Position numbers and translations under genes: made by a program. 64,000 nucleotides of DNA from CAYXAA01 sp964462985 (GTDB lineage: Bacteria > Pseudomonadota > Alphaproteobacteria > Rhizobiales > Stappiaceae), in contig CAYXAA010000024.1 in NCBI GenBank assembly GCA_964462985.1, positions 6,775-70,774 on the forward strand, in the 5' to 3' direction. Below the pieces are notes generated by a model that saw only the letters and a list, made by a program, of their open reading frames with translations, did no database searches and was not told where the DNA came from. Positions 8,160-17,177 of the stretch are shown in pieces. Numbering within the stretch: the first letter of the stretch is position 1; each line of letters opens with the position of its first letter.

Positions 8160-9395
8160 TCAGCGGACCATGTTGACCAGTTCTTCGAGCAGATTGGAGC
8201 CTGCCTGGAAGACCTTGGAATTGGCAGAGAATGAGCGTTGCGACTCGATCATCGATGTCAGCTCGGAGGCGAGGTCGACGTTCGACAGTTCCAACGCCCC
8301 GGAATAGAGATCGCCGAAGCCGTCTTCGCCGGGGAAGCCGACCATCACGTCACCGCTGTCCTGGTTCGGCTGAAAGATGTTGCCGGCCATCGGGGTCAGG
8401 TTGTCGGGGCTGGCAACATTGGCGAGCGGAATGCGATAGCTCGCCGTGCGGGTTCCGTCCGGATAGACCGAGTAGAGCGTGCCGTCCTCGGCGATCTCTA
8501 CGTGATCGACCGCCTGAGGCGCGCTGCCGTTGACGACCACCTCGCCTACGGAGAACTCGGCGGCGAGCTGCGTCGTGCCGGTAAGGTCGAGGGTCAGTGG
8601 CTCGCCGTTCAGTACTTCCAGAGTAATCCACGTCGCGCTGGTATCTGTCAGATTTCCGGTCGTATTATCAAAGATAAATATCTCGGTTACGGGGGAATCT
8701 TCCGCTCCGAGAATGGTTATCTCCCATTCCGATGTTTCGGGGATTACCCCCATAGCATCGGGCTCACCTGATAATCTAGAGAAATAGACATCGATGATGG
8801 CCTCATTTCCAAGATGATCGTAGGTCACCAGCGACGTTTTGGCGGTATAGGTCGTCGGAGGACCTGCCGTAATGTTACTGGCATTCGAGTCGAGATTGAC
8901 GACCAGCGTGCCGGCCGTCGACGGCACTGCCCGCAGTGACATGGCATCAAGGTTGACCGGCTCCAAGCCAGTCAGGCTGTTAGCGACCACGGAGGGATCG
9001 CCGTTGGTCAGAGGATAGCCCTGGAGCAGGTACCCCGCGGTGTTGACCAGATAGCCGTTGCCGTCCGGCACGAAGTTGCCGGCGCGCGTCAGGGCGGTGT
9101 TGCCGTCGCGGTCGGCCACGATCATGAAGCCGTTGCCGTCGATCGCCAGATCCGAGCCTGAGGTGGTGAAGCTCAGGGCACCCTGCTCGGAAATCGCGTA
9201 GCGCGTATAGGCCTGCACGCTGCCCGAATTGTAAGTCCCGGTGTTGCCCGGAGTGATCAGCGAGGAAAATTCGGACGAACCGCGCTTGTAGCCGGTTGTG
9301 TTAACGTTGGCGATATTGTCGGCCACCGTCCCGAGCTTGCTCGACTGCGCGTTCATCCCCGACACGCCGGTGCGCATAATCCCGTAGAGGCCCAT
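8160..9395 (-). CDS. flgE: Flagellar hook protein FlgE
   Basis: A 411-residue hook subunit opening MGLYGIMRTGVSGMNAQSS with the rod/hook signature DNIANVNTTGYKR (about residues 27-39) and the C-terminal motif SMIESQRSFSANSKVFQ. It polymerises into the extracellular universal joint. It is the first gene of its operon. The start codon has a GGAGAG ribosome binding site, and about 50 bp upstream is one of the recurring direct-repeat elements. The coding DNA between about 8640 and 8850, encoding the middle variable domain, is clearly more AT-rich than the rest. Confidence 0.96.
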   Translation of the reverse strand: MGLYGIMRTGVSGMNAQSSKLGTVADNIANVNTTGYKRGSSEFSSLITPGNTGTYNSGSVQAYTRYAISEQGALSFTTSGSDLAIDGNGFMIVADRDGNTALTRAGNFVPDGNGYLVNTAGYLLQGYPLTNGDPSVVANSLTGLEPVNLDAMSLRAVPSTAGTLVVNLDSNASNITAGPPTTYTAKTSLVTYDHLGNEAIIDVYFSRLSGEPDAMGVIPETSEWEITILGAEDSPVTEIFIFDNTTGNLTDTSATWITLEVLNGEPLTLDLTGTTQLAAEFSVGEVVVNGSAPQAVDHVEIAEDGTLYSVYPDGTRTASYRIPLANVASPDNLTPMAGNIFQPNQDSGDVMVGFPGEDGFGDLYSGALELSNVDLASELTSMIESQRSFSANSKVFQAGSNLLEELVNMVR

Positions 9396-9443
9396 CGCGA
9401 TCTCTCCTGCCTGTTGGCTTGTGAGAGGATTAGAGCGGTGAGG

Positions 9444-9463
9444 ACTTGCGTGAAGCTTGCTTG
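9444..9463 (-). promoter_or_regulatory. Direct-repeat flagellar promoter element upstream of flgE
   Basis: On the plus strand CTTG units occur at 9445 and 9456, 11 bp apart, with a third at 9460, reading GACTTGCGTGAAGC then TTGC. The element lies 49 bp before the flgE start and matches elements before fliF, flagellin, motE, flgB and the PilZ gene. An AT-rich stretch (9490-9540) lies just upstream. Binding by an OmpR-type regulator is inferred from the 11-bp period. Confidence 0.5.
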
Positions 9464-9536
9464 TTTTCAGATTTCGTGTTCGAGAGTAAGGTTAAATCCG
9501 CTTTTATACGCATTATTATAAAATTGTACGTAAGAT

Positions 9537-10115
9537 CTATTTGCAAAAGGATCTAGATTCTGGCGTCCATCGCCCGAACCCGCTGGCCACCATGTTCGTG
9601 ATCACCTTGCAAACGTATCGCTTCTGCGCTGGATTATTGTTTGGTCCGGCGTGATAGCGTGCGACGGCCATTGTCCAGGTGCCCTGTCCCTCCCGCAATT
9701 CGCGCAGGAAGCGCGCGGCATAGGTAACGTTGGCCGCCGGCTCGAGCATATGCTCGATCGAGCGGAACTTGTCGCCGTGGTAATGATGGTTGATCTGCAT
9801 ACAGCCGATGTCGATCAGCTTGCGGCCCGCTGCCCGCTCGGCGCGCACGCGCCTAGCCGCCTCGGCCGCGGAGCTTGCGAACACGGCACGGCCCTCGATG
9901 TTGAGGGCGAAGGGCTGCAGCGAATTACGACGCCCGGTTTCGGTCAGGCCGACGGCGTAGAGGACGCCGAGCGGGACGCCGTAACTCTTTGCCGCGCGGC
10001 GCATTTCACGTTCGCACACCGCATTGCCTGCGGCGTTTGCTGCGCACACCGCGGTAAGGCCGATGAGGAAGGCAAGGCTAGAGATAGAGGCCGTCGCGAT
10101 CGTGGGCCTGACCAT
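9537..10115 (-). CDS. Flagellar-cluster lytic transglycosylase with signal peptide
   Basis: A 192-residue exported protein. I chose the ATG at 10115 because it has AAAGGA 6 nt upstream and opens directly into a signal peptide (residues 1-29, cleavage near CAANA). The SLT fold shows the catalytic Glu59 in a GLTETG context and the later IGCMQINHHYHG and FLRELREGQGTW motifs. Its role is probably to cut peptidoglycan for the flagellar rod, supplying the activity missing from the FlgJ-like protein at 250-747, as SltF does in Rhodobacter. It overlaps the 3' end of fliK by 38 bp and is the last gene of the fliF operon. Confidence 0.85.
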   Translation of the reverse strand: MVRPTIATASISSLAFLIGLTAVCAANAAGNAVCEREMRRAAKSYGVPLGVLYAVGLTETGRRNSLQPFALNIEGRAVFASSAAEAARRVRAERAAGRKLIDIGCMQINHHYHGDKFRSIEHMLEPAANVTYAARFLRELREGQGTWTMAVARYHAGPNNNPAQKRYVCKVITNMVASGFGRWTPESRSFCK

Positions 10116-11376
10116 TATCGATCCTTTCGGCATCATTAACATCGCCCGGTCCGGTCCCCTCGCGGGTGAACGGCATAGCCTCATCATCGCCGTTTCCGGA
10201 CGAGTGGCCGCCGCTGGCCGCACCCCCGCCCAGTGCGCCGTTGAAGTCGCCGGCAAGTCCGGGGGAAAGCTGCGGCCCTGCCGCGACCCGCACGTGGGGG
10301 CGTTCGCCGATGCTCGATACGGCGACCGAGTCGGTCTGGTAGCCGGCATTGGCAAGCGCCTTGGCGAGGCGCGGCCGATCTCTTTCGAGCATCTGTCCTG
10401 TCTCGGTTCGTTCGGTACGGAGTTCGACTTCAAGCCGTCCATCGTTGAAGCGCAGGCTGATCCGCACCGTGCCGAGCTCGGCCGGGCGCAACTGGAGTTC
10501 GAGAATTCGCGTCGCATCCTTCGGTGCGGACAGTTTGCCGCCGGCGGCCTCGATCATCTCCACCACCTGCTCGGCGACTTGCGTCACGGGCGGCAGGTGG
10601 GTTTCCTGACGCAGCACCGTCACCGAAGGTGTCTGCGCCGGTGTCACTGCGCCGGGCAAAGCCGGCGGCAGGCCGGGTGAGGCCTTGTCAGCGCCGATGG
10701 CAGTTTCTGCAATGGAGGCCGTTGTGCCGGGTGCCGTTGCTGCCGATACTGCGGCGGCGATCGCTGGTCCCCTCGATCCATCTGCGGCACCGCCCGCGGA
10801 GCCGCCAGTTAACGCCGACTGTGTGCTACGCAGTTCTTCCGCCCTTTCCAGCACGAAGCGCACGGCAGCAGCAGCCCCTTTTCCGAAGACGGCACTTGCA
10901 CCATCATTGCCGGCAGCGGCGGACGTGTCGGGAACCCTTTCCGTCGGGCCGGCGCTGGCAAAGACGGCGGCCAAGTGCTGTAGGGCGTGATTGGCGGTCG
11001 CGCCGGCGTCGCGATCGTCTCCAGCGGCAAAGATCCCGCCAGCAGCTTCCGCTTCCAATTCATGTGCTGCGGCGATCGTGGACTCATCTCCGGCTTGGTG
11101 TCCTGTCCTCTGCGTCCCGGATTGAGTCGGATCGAGCGGCGCTGCGAGTTCATCCGACGCGCCCTCGGCGCCGATCATCAGCGAGTGCTCCGAGCCCGGC
11201 GCGTTTGTTGCAGATGCGCTGGCCTTGTCGCGTCCCATGGCTTCGTTCTCGGCACGGGACAGCGCCATCTTGAAGCCGTCCGGAGTATCGCCGGTGACGG
11301 TGCGTCCGGATGATTTGCCGGCATCGGACCGGGCATGCGGCAGGCGGTTGGGCATACCGGTTGCCGGGCTAGTCAT
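10078..11376 (-). CDS. fliK: Hook-length control protein FliK
   Basis: A 432-residue protein, Ala/Gly/Thr-rich and low in complexity for its first 280 residues, as expected for the molecular-ruler part. The C-terminal conserved substrate-switch domain (about 290-375) reads LELQLRPAELGTVRISL, then RFNDGRLEVELRTE. FliK measures hook length and switches the export gate from hook to filament subunits. The start overlaps the motC stop (ATGA). Confidence 0.92.
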   Translation of the reverse strand: MTSPATGMPNRLPHARSDAGKSSGRTVTGDTPDGFKMALSRAENEAMGRDKASASATNAPGSEHSLMIGAEGASDELAAPLDPTQSGTQRTGHQAGDESTIAAAHELEAEAAGGIFAAGDDRDAGATANHALQHLAAVFASAGPTERVPDTSAAAGNDGASAVFGKGAAAAVRFVLERAEELRSTQSALTGGSAGGAADGSRGPAIAAAVSAATAPGTTASIAETAIGADKASPGLPPALPGAVTPAQTPSVTVLRQETHLPPVTQVAEQVVEMIEAAGGKLSAPKDATRILELQLRPAELGTVRISLRFNDGRLEVELRTERTETGQMLERDRPRLAKALANAGYQTDSVAVSSIGERPHVRVAAGPQLSPGLAGDFNGALGGGAASGGHSSGNGDDEAMPFTREGTGPGDVNDAERIDNGQAHDRDGLYL

Positions 11377-12578
11377 GGCCGCTTCTCCTCGCGGGCGAGA
11401 AGGACGTCGGCCACTTCGATCGCCCTGCTTGCTCGCTCCATAATAGGCAGTCGCGAGTCGGCAGCCGGAGGAGTCGCGGAGACGCGGCCGGCCGTGATGT
11501 CAACAACTTCCTTTCCATCATCCTGCGGCCAAAAGCGGATGCCGTTCAGCGCCGCCATCGCGGCGTCGGCCAACGCGCGATCGCCGCCGTCAAGCACAGT
11601 CCGGTCCAGCGCCCAAAGCATTTCAAGCGCGTCGGGAAGGCGCTCGGCGTCGAGCGAGGCCGCTGCCTGGTAGAGCATGGCTCGACTTTGGTCCTGCGTG
11701 TCGGCGGCAGCGAGAGTCCTGGCCCGTTCCGCTGCCTTGCGGGCGACGGTCAGCCTTCCCTCGATAAGCGAGGCGTACGCGCTCAAGAGGTAGAGCTGCC
11801 GCCGCGTGTCGGCGTCGAATTCGGCGAACAACGATTCCATCAACGGGAACTGCGCGGGCTCGGTCGCGAAGCCGAAACTGCGAACCGCAGCCGTAAAGCG
11901 GCGCCGGAAATCCGAGGCGTAGATCGAATTGCGGTAGCGCCGCAGGTAGTGCATGGCGAGGTTCTGGAACTTTTCAGCATCCCCGACGCTGCCGGCGACG
12001 AAAACCTCGCGTCGCAGCGCCGCCTCCTCGACCAGCGTGCCGGGCAGCAGCAGCCGGGCCTGATCGAGCAGGGCGATCGACCGCTGCGGATCGATCGACA
12101 GTTCGAGCGCGGCCCGCACCAATGCGATGTGGCCGCCGATTGACGGTTCCAGCGCCAGCGGATCGACATCGGCGAGCGCTGCGCGCGCCTCGGCCTCCCG
12201 GCCCTCGACATAGGCAAGGCCACCGGACACGATCCGTTCGTCGATGACGGTCAGGTGGCCGCGCTCCACGAGCGCGTGCGTCACATCCGGCCGGCCCCCA
12301 CTAAGAAGATGGATTATGGCGGCGCGCGCGTTGCGCGGATCGCGCCACTCCTTGGCGGGAACCACAAGGAACGCCTGGTCCATCCGCTCAATGAGTAGCC
12401 GCTGGGCAGCATGCGCTTGGCTGTTGCCCTGCGACATCTGCCATTGCAGCAGCTGCAGCGACCGCACCATTTCATAGGGCTGCGCCCCGACCGGGACCGT
12501 TTCAGCCGCGTGTGCCACGACGGCCGCAACGAGGGCGATCGCACCGACAACAAATCGGAAAAGCCGGTGCGTGATCAT
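11373..12578 (-). CDS. motC: Periplasmic motor protein MotC
   Basis: A 401-residue exported protein with a signal peptide (residues 1-24, cleaved after AHA) and an otherwise helical, TPR-like body. The segment PYEMVRSLQLLQWQMSQGN is typical of rhizobial MotC. In Sinorhizobium meliloti MotC binds MotB in the periplasm and sets rotary speed, and MotE (encoded at 19411-19926) is its dedicated chaperone. Start and stop overlap motB and fliK by 4 bp each. Confidence 0.93.
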   Translation of the reverse strand: MITHRLFRFVVGAIALVAAVVAHAAETVPVGAQPYEMVRSLQLLQWQMSQGNSQAHAAQRLLIERMDQAFLVVPAKEWRDPRNARAAIIHLLSGGRPDVTHALVERGHLTVIDERIVSGGLAYVEGREAEARAALADVDPLALEPSIGGHIALVRAALELSIDPQRSIALLDQARLLLPGTLVEEAALRREVFVAGSVGDAEKFQNLAMHYLRRYRNSIYASDFRRRFTAAVRSFGFATEPAQFPLMESLFAEFDADTRRQLYLLSAYASLIEGRLTVARKAAERARTLAAADTQDQSRAMLYQAAASLDAERLPDALEMLWALDRTVLDGGDRALADAAMAALNGIRFWPQDDGKEVVDITAGRVSATPPAADSRLPIMERASRAIEVADVLLAREEKRP

Positions 12579-13840
12579 GTCTGCGATCCTCCTTCCAGGA
12601 GAAGGATTTCAATGCGGCGGTTTTCGGCTGCCAGCGGGTCCGCAGGCACCTTGAGATCATGGTCGGCATGCCCCTCGACGCGCACGATGCGCCTCGGATC
12701 GAGGCCGCCGCGCAGGAGCATGTGCCGGGCCATGTGGGCACGAGCGGAGGACAGCCGCCAGTTGTCGTAGCTGCTTGTCCGGAAGGGCCGTCCATCGGTG
12801 TGGCCACGGATCACCACGCCGCCGGGGGTATCCTTAAGCGCAAGGGCAATGTCGCCGATCAGCCGCACCACCCGCGCCGATGGCTCGGCCGAGCCGACCG
12901 CGAACATGCCGAAATCCTCACGGTCGGTCAGGCTGATCAGCGTGCCGTCCGAGACCCGTTCCACCGTGCCACTGATGCCGGCCGCCTCGAGCGCTTCGGC
13001 CAATACGGCGGCGAGAGGCTTGTCCGGCTTCGGTGCCGGCAGAACCGCCGTTGAACTTTCCGAAGTAAGCACCGTCGACGTTGGCTGTTCGGACCCTGCC
13101 TTCGCGCCGATATTGCCCTGTCCGACGGTCGCCAACGCAGCCACGACACCCGCTTCGTTTTCGGAAGTGCCGGCCACCTTGTTCACCTCTGTCGCGATGG
13201 CCGCAACCTTGGCACGGGCCCCACTTCCCCCCAGGCCATTGTCAGGTGTGCCGCTCGGGCCCGCGGCCTGCGCATTCATCGAGATGCTCGTCGCGCTTGC
13301 CACGGTTGGCGTTGCCCAGGCGAGCGGGTCGAACGGATCCTTGAACGCGTCTCCGCCCTTGACGCCACTGCCAGCGGGTGCCTGCAATCCACCGTCGGCA
13401 GGCGGCTCGGCGACGGCCGCCGCCGCGACGATCTCCTCCAGCACGGCGTAGGGATCCTGGAACAGGGCCGCCTCGGTGTAGCGTGGAGCCCTGTCCGGCG
13501 CGTCGGAAGCTCCTTTTGCCGCCGTAGCTTCGGGTTCGGTCTCCGCCGTTTCCGTCGGCTCGGCCGGATGCGGAGGGGGAACCGCATCTTCGGGATCAGA
13601 CAATCCCTTGGGTGTCGGCGATGTTTGCGACAGCTGGATTGGATTGAAGTATCGCGCGACGCCGGAACGCGTGGTGTCGTCGGTGCTGTTGATCAGCCAC
13701 ATTACCAGGAAGAACGCCATCATCGCGGTCATGAAGTCCGCGTAGGCGATCTTCCACACGCCGGATTTCAGGGTGTCGTCATCAAGGTTCCGGCGACGCC
13801 GGACGATGACGAGTTCCTTGACGGGGGTGTCGTCCGTCAT
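12575..13840 (-). CDS. motB: Flagellar stator protein MotB
   Basis: A 421-residue protein with one membrane helix (about 31-51) that carries the proton-binding Asp35 in the context AYADFMTAMMAFFLVMWL. A long Ala/Pro-rich periplasmic linker (70-290) follows, then an OmpA-type peptidoglycan-binding domain (about 300-415) with HTDGRPFRTSSYDNWRLSSA. It anchors the stator to the cell wall. No motA is present in the window. The long linker, compared with enteric MotB (308 residues), is typical of rhizobia and may be where MotC binds. Confidence 0.96.
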   Translation of the reverse strand: MTDDTPVKELVIVRRRRNLDDDTLKSGVWKIAYADFMTAMMAFFLVMWLINSTDDTTRSGVARYFNPIQLSQTSPTPKGLSDPEDAVPPPHPAEPTETAETEPEATAAKGASDAPDRAPRYTEAALFQDPYAVLEEIVAAAAVAEPPADGGLQAPAGSGVKGGDAFKDPFDPLAWATPTVASATSISMNAQAAGPSGTPDNGLGGSGARAKVAAIATEVNKVAGTSENEAGVVAALATVGQGNIGAKAGSEQPTSTVLTSESSTAVLPAPKPDKPLAAVLAEALEAAGISGTVERVSDGTLISLTDREDFGMFAVGSAEPSARVVRLIGDIALALKDTPGGVVIRGHTDGRPFRTSSYDNWRLSSARAHMARHMLLRGGLDPRRIVRVEGHADHDLKVPADPLAAENRRIEILLLEGGSQT

Positions 13841-14451
13841 TCCAGTGCCTCCTCAAGCGCGGCGTGCATGCGCGCAAGCTGCGTCTCGATCACGGTGCCG
13901 TTCAGCTCCAGGCGGAGGTCCGGCCGAGGCGTTGCCGCAAGGGTGATTGCGGCAAACTCCGATGCGGAGAGCCGCGCCTGAAGCCTGTCGAGCAACTCCT
14001 GGGGGCCTTCAACGATGAGGGCTGCGCCGGCCGTTCCGCATCCCAACGTCCGCACGGCTTCTGCAAAGGCATCGCAGGCGCGCTCGACCAACTGTTCCGT
14101 GAGCACGGGCTTTAGCACTGCCGAAATTCGTTCCGCGAGCCGGGCCTCCAGTGCGCCGAAGCTGCTTTCAAGTCCGGCTTGAAGCTGCGCGGTCCAGGCT
14201 TCGGCGAGGGCAGCCCGTTCGCGGGTGGCCAGGGCCTCTGCTTCGGCCAGGCGCGCCTCGAGTGCCGCGATCGCCGCTTCGGCCTCTGCCGTCGCCTCCG
14301 CGCGGCCGCGGCGGTAGCCGTCTTCTTCTGCAGCGCTGATCGCCGGGCGGGGATCGGGCAGGGCGGGTGCGGGTACCGCAGCTGTAGTTTGGGCATTAGC
14401 GGCAGGCGTTGGCCCGAGCTCGCGCAGATGGCGGGCGACGTTGGATCGCAT
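13837..14451 (-). CDS. FliH-like flagellar export stator protein
   Basis: A 204-residue cytoplasmic protein. A Pro/Ala-rich N-terminus leads into a long Ala/Glu-rich coiled coil (about 45-105) and a small alpha/beta C-terminal domain, which is the layout of FliH/SctL, the negative regulator and peripheral stalk of the FliI ATPase. The ATG at 14451 overlaps the fliF stop (TGATG), which decides the start over an in-frame upstream codon. It lies between fliF and motB, overlapping motB by 4 bp. Sequence identity within this family is low, so the name rests on layout and position. Confidence 0.7.
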   Translation of the reverse strand: MRSNVARHLRELGPTPAANAQTTAAVPAPALPDPRPAISAAEEDGYRRGRAEATAEAEAAIAALEARLAEAEALATRERAALAEAWTAQLQAGLESSFGALEARLAERISAVLKPVLTEQLVERACDAFAEAVRTLGCGTAGAALIVEGPQELLDRLQARLSASEFAAITLAATPRPDLRLELNGTVIETQLARMHAALEEALE

Positions 14452-16079
14452 CACGATCCCTCCGCAGCGTACATCCACTGTTTCAGGATCGCGGCCGATT
14501 GCGCGTCATTGAGTTCGACCAGAGATTCCACCTGCCGCAGCGCCGACTGGTTCATGCGGCTGGTCAGATCGGAGATCAGGTTGACATTCCCCGCGGTCTG
14601 CAGCGCGGTGGCGGATTCTGCGGCATCGGGCAGCGACAGCACTTCCTCTGTGTCCGCAACGACGGACCGATCGTCTCGCTCCGGCATCAACATTGCCATT
14701 GCCGGACGAAGGCCGAACCAGACGACGAGCGCTGCCACTGCAAGAATGGTCAAAGCGTTTACAACGGTGCCGAATTGACGGACCAGTTGCTGGCCGATGC
14801 CGAGCGACGGCACGGCCTCGAACTGCTCGCCACTGGCGATGAAGTCGACGACTGAGACCTTCACCATGTCACCGCGCTTCAGGTCGATGCCGGCGGCTGA
14901 AGCGACAAGCTGCTCGATGTCGGCAATCTGGTTATCGATCTGCTGTTGCGTAGGATTGCCGCCGAGCGTCTCGGCCAACCGGGCGCGGTCGACCAGCACG
15001 GCGACCGACAGGTGCTCCACTGCGTAGCCGTCGCTCGCCACCTCGATCGTCTTGGTGGAAATCTCATAGTTGACGGTCTCTTCCCGCCGCTCGTTCTCTT
15101 CGCTGGAGCGCTCGCCGCGCTCGCTCGTGACCTCTTCGCCCGGCAGATTCTGCTGGACGGTGGTCGGGGTTTCATTCGAAGCGTTCTGCGCCGACTCGTT
15201 CTGGCGGATGATTCGGACCGACCGTTCGGTCCGGGACTCCGGATCATAGATCGTCTGGTTGATGCGTTGGCGGTCGGTGTTGAGCGTTGCTGCTACGCTG
15301 ACCTGGAAATTGTCGATGCCGAGATAGGGGGTCAGGGTCTTGCGGATGTTGTCGCTGACCCGGCGGCCGATCACCTCCTCGAGGCCTGCCTTCTGCCCTG
15401 CGGCGAGATTCCTCTGGTCGCCGCCGGAGGCGAGCAGGGCCCCCGTGGTGTCGAGCACGGTCACCTTTTCAGCCGTCATCCCCGGCACGGCAGCCGCGAC
15501 CAGGTGACGGATCGCCTCGGCGGTACGCGTCGCATCGGGCGTCTCGGTGCGCAGCACGACCGAGGCCGAGGGATCGCGTTGCTGTCGGCGAAACGAGCCC
15601 TTCTCGGGCATCACGATATGAACCCGGGCCGCGGTCACGCCCTGGATCGACTGGATGGTGCGGGCGAGTTCGCCTTCGATGGCGCGCACCCGCGTGACCT
15701 CCTGCATGAATGAGGTCAGGCCGAGCGAGCCGAGATCGTCGAACAGTTCGTATCCAGCGCCACCCGACCGCGGCAGGCCACGCTCGGCAAGCAGCATGCG
15801 TGCCCGCATCGTCGCGCCGTAGTTGACGAGCACGGTCTCACCGTCGGGCGACACATCGTAGGGTATGCCGGCGTCCTTGAGAGCGCTGCCGATCCGGCCG
15901 ACATCGTTCTTATCCAGTCCGGTGTAGAGCACTTCCTGCTGCGGCCGGCTGAGGTAATAGGCGCCGAAGCCGACGGTCGCCAGCGTGACGAGACCGATCA
16001 GCGCCAGCGCGATCAGCCGCCGCGGTCCGAGCTCGAGCAGATTGGCCCACAGGCGTTCGGCGTGTTCACGGCCGGGCAT
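14451..16079 (-). CDS. fliF: Flagellar MS-ring protein FliF
   Basis: A 542-residue protein with an N-terminal membrane helix, the ring-building periplasmic domains (the YLSRPQQEVLYTGLDKNDVG region and later AARVHIVMPEKGSF), an acidic disordered stretch near residues 300-350, and a second membrane helix (about 450-475) before the FliG-binding tail. I chose the ATG at 16079, which has a GAGG ribosome binding site; a start at 16115 is in frame but has none and would crowd the promoter element. It is the first gene of a fliF-fliH-motB-motC-fliK unit. Confidence 0.95.
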   Translation of the reverse strand: MPGREHAERLWANLLELGPRRLIALALIGLVTLATVGFGAYYLSRPQQEVLYTGLDKNDVGRIGSALKDAGIPYDVSPDGETVLVNYGATMRARMLLAERGLPRSGGAGYELFDDLGSLGLTSFMQEVTRVRAIEGELARTIQSIQGVTAARVHIVMPEKGSFRRQQRDPSASVVLRTETPDATRTAEAIRHLVAAAVPGMTAEKVTVLDTTGALLASGGDQRNLAAGQKAGLEEVIGRRVSDNIRKTLTPYLGIDNFQVSVAATLNTDRQRINQTIYDPESRTERSVRIIRQNESAQNASNETPTTVQQNLPGEEVTSERGERSSEENERREETVNYEISTKTIEVASDGYAVEHLSVAVLVDRARLAETLGGNPTQQQIDNQIADIEQLVASAAGIDLKRGDMVKVSVVDFIASGEQFEAVPSLGIGQQLVRQFGTVVNALTILAVAALVVWFGLRPAMAMLMPERDDRSVVADTEEVLSLPDAAESATALQTAGNVNLISDLTSRMNQSALRQVESLVELNDAQSAAILKQWMYAAEGS

Positions 16080-16134
16080 CAACATCCTCGCGTGTAGGGA
16101 GCGGTAAAGGGTCACGGGTCACGCTGCCCGCTTT

Positions 16135-16153
16135 AGCTTGCGCGGGGATTGCC
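16135..16153 (-). promoter_or_regulatory. Direct-repeat flagellar promoter element upstream of fliF
   Basis: On the plus strand this reads AGCTTGCGCGGGGATTGCC: CTTG at 16137 and a degenerate ATTG at 16148, 11 bp apart, 56 bp before the fliF start. It is the weakest in its second unit among the set, but the first unit matches the flagellin site closely. Confidence 0.4.
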
Positions 16154-16194
16154 GTTCGGCTCTGACAAGCCCGTCTTCCCGCAGGGCGGGCATG

Positions 16195-16226
16195 AAAAAA
16201 GGCCACGCTCCTTGAGGAGCGTGGCC
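16195..16226 (-). terminator. Intrinsic terminator of the flagellin gene
   Basis: A perfect 11-bp inverted repeat, GGCCACGCTCC and its complement, with a TTGA loop (16201-16226). On the minus strand it is followed by six T residues (16195-16200). It begins 25 bp after the flagellin stop and separates the flagellin transcript from fliF. Confidence 0.92.
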
Positions 16227-16250
16227 GATGAGTGGTGCTGTGCGGTGCGA

Positions 16251-17174
16251 TCAGCGGAACAGCGACAGGATGTTCTGGCTGTTCGAGTTGGCGATCGACA
16301 GCGCCTGGATGCCGAGCTGCTGCTGCACCTGCAGCGCCTTCAGCCGGGTCGACTCCTTGTTCATGTCGGCGTCAACCAACTGGCCGACACCGCGGTCGAT
16401 CGCGTCGGTCAGCGCGTTGACGAAGTCCTGCTGCAAGTCGACGCGCTTCTTCACCGAGCCGAGCAGGGTCGCCGAGTCGGTAATGTCGACGAGGGCTTCG
16501 TCGACGATCGCGATGGTTTCTTCAAGCGTAGTGAGGTCCGCCGCGGCGTCCGTCAATGCCGAGATATCGATGGTCGATACCGTCGTGGTGGTGCCACCTG
16601 CGGTGCGGTCCTTGTCCAGGATGCCGGTCTGATCGTTCGCATCGTAGAGCTCGGTCAGGGTGATATCGATCGAAATAGTGTCGATCGTAATCGCCCCCGA
16701 CGTGTCGCGGCTAAAGGAACCGACGATCGTCTTGGTGCCGTTGTAGCTCGCGGCGCTGGAGTCGACCGACAACCAGTTCTCACCGTTGAAGACCGCCGAG
16801 TCGGCGATGGTCTTCAGCTGCCCCTGGAGTTCGGTGATGTCACTCTGGATCTTGCCGCGGTCGACGCCAGGCTGACGGGCCGCCACCAGCTTGGCCTTGA
16901 TCTCGTTGACGACGTCCACGGTCGCGTCCATCGCCGTGTACATGACGTCGACGGTGGCAGCGCCGAGGCCAAGAGCGTCCTTGACGGCGGACAGGGCCAT
17001 GTTGTCTGAGCGCATGGTGGTAGCGATCGACCAGTAGGCGGCATTGTCCTCGGCCGAGGCAACGCGGTAGCCGGTGGAGATACGGTTCTGGACCGTATCC
17101 ATCTGCTTGTTGGTGTAGTTGAGGGTCTGCAGCGCGGTCATCGCCGAGCTGTTGGTCATAAGGCTGCTAGCCAT
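16251..17174 (-). CDS. fla: Flagellin
   Basis: A 307-residue flagellin. The D0/D1 N-terminal helices open MASSLMTNSSAMTALQTLNY and contain NRISTGYRVASAEDNAAYW; the C-terminal helix ends LGIQALSIANSNSQNILSLFR. The short middle domain is Thr/Asp-rich, and the size is that of small rhizobial flagellins. The start at 17174 has a GGAAAGGGA ribosome binding site; an in-frame start at 17210 is less likely. It is a single-gene unit with its own terminator. An inverted repeat (17178-17210) overlaps the ribosome binding site, which may be how FlbT or FlaF act. Confidence 0.96.
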   Translation of the reverse strand: MASSLMTNSSAMTALQTLNYTNKQMDTVQNRISTGYRVASAEDNAAYWSIATTMRSDNMALSAVKDALGLGAATVDVMYTAMDATVDVVNEIKAKLVAARQPGVDRGKIQSDITELQGQLKTIADSAVFNGENWLSVDSSAASYNGTKTIVGSFSRDTSGAITIDTISIDITLTELYDANDQTGILDKDRTAGGTTTTVSTIDISALTDAAADLTTLEETIAIVDEALVDITDSATLLGSVKKRVDLQQDFVNALTDAIDRGVGQLVDADMNKESTRLKALQVQQQLGIQALSIANSNSQNILSLFR

Positions 17175-17177
17175 GTG

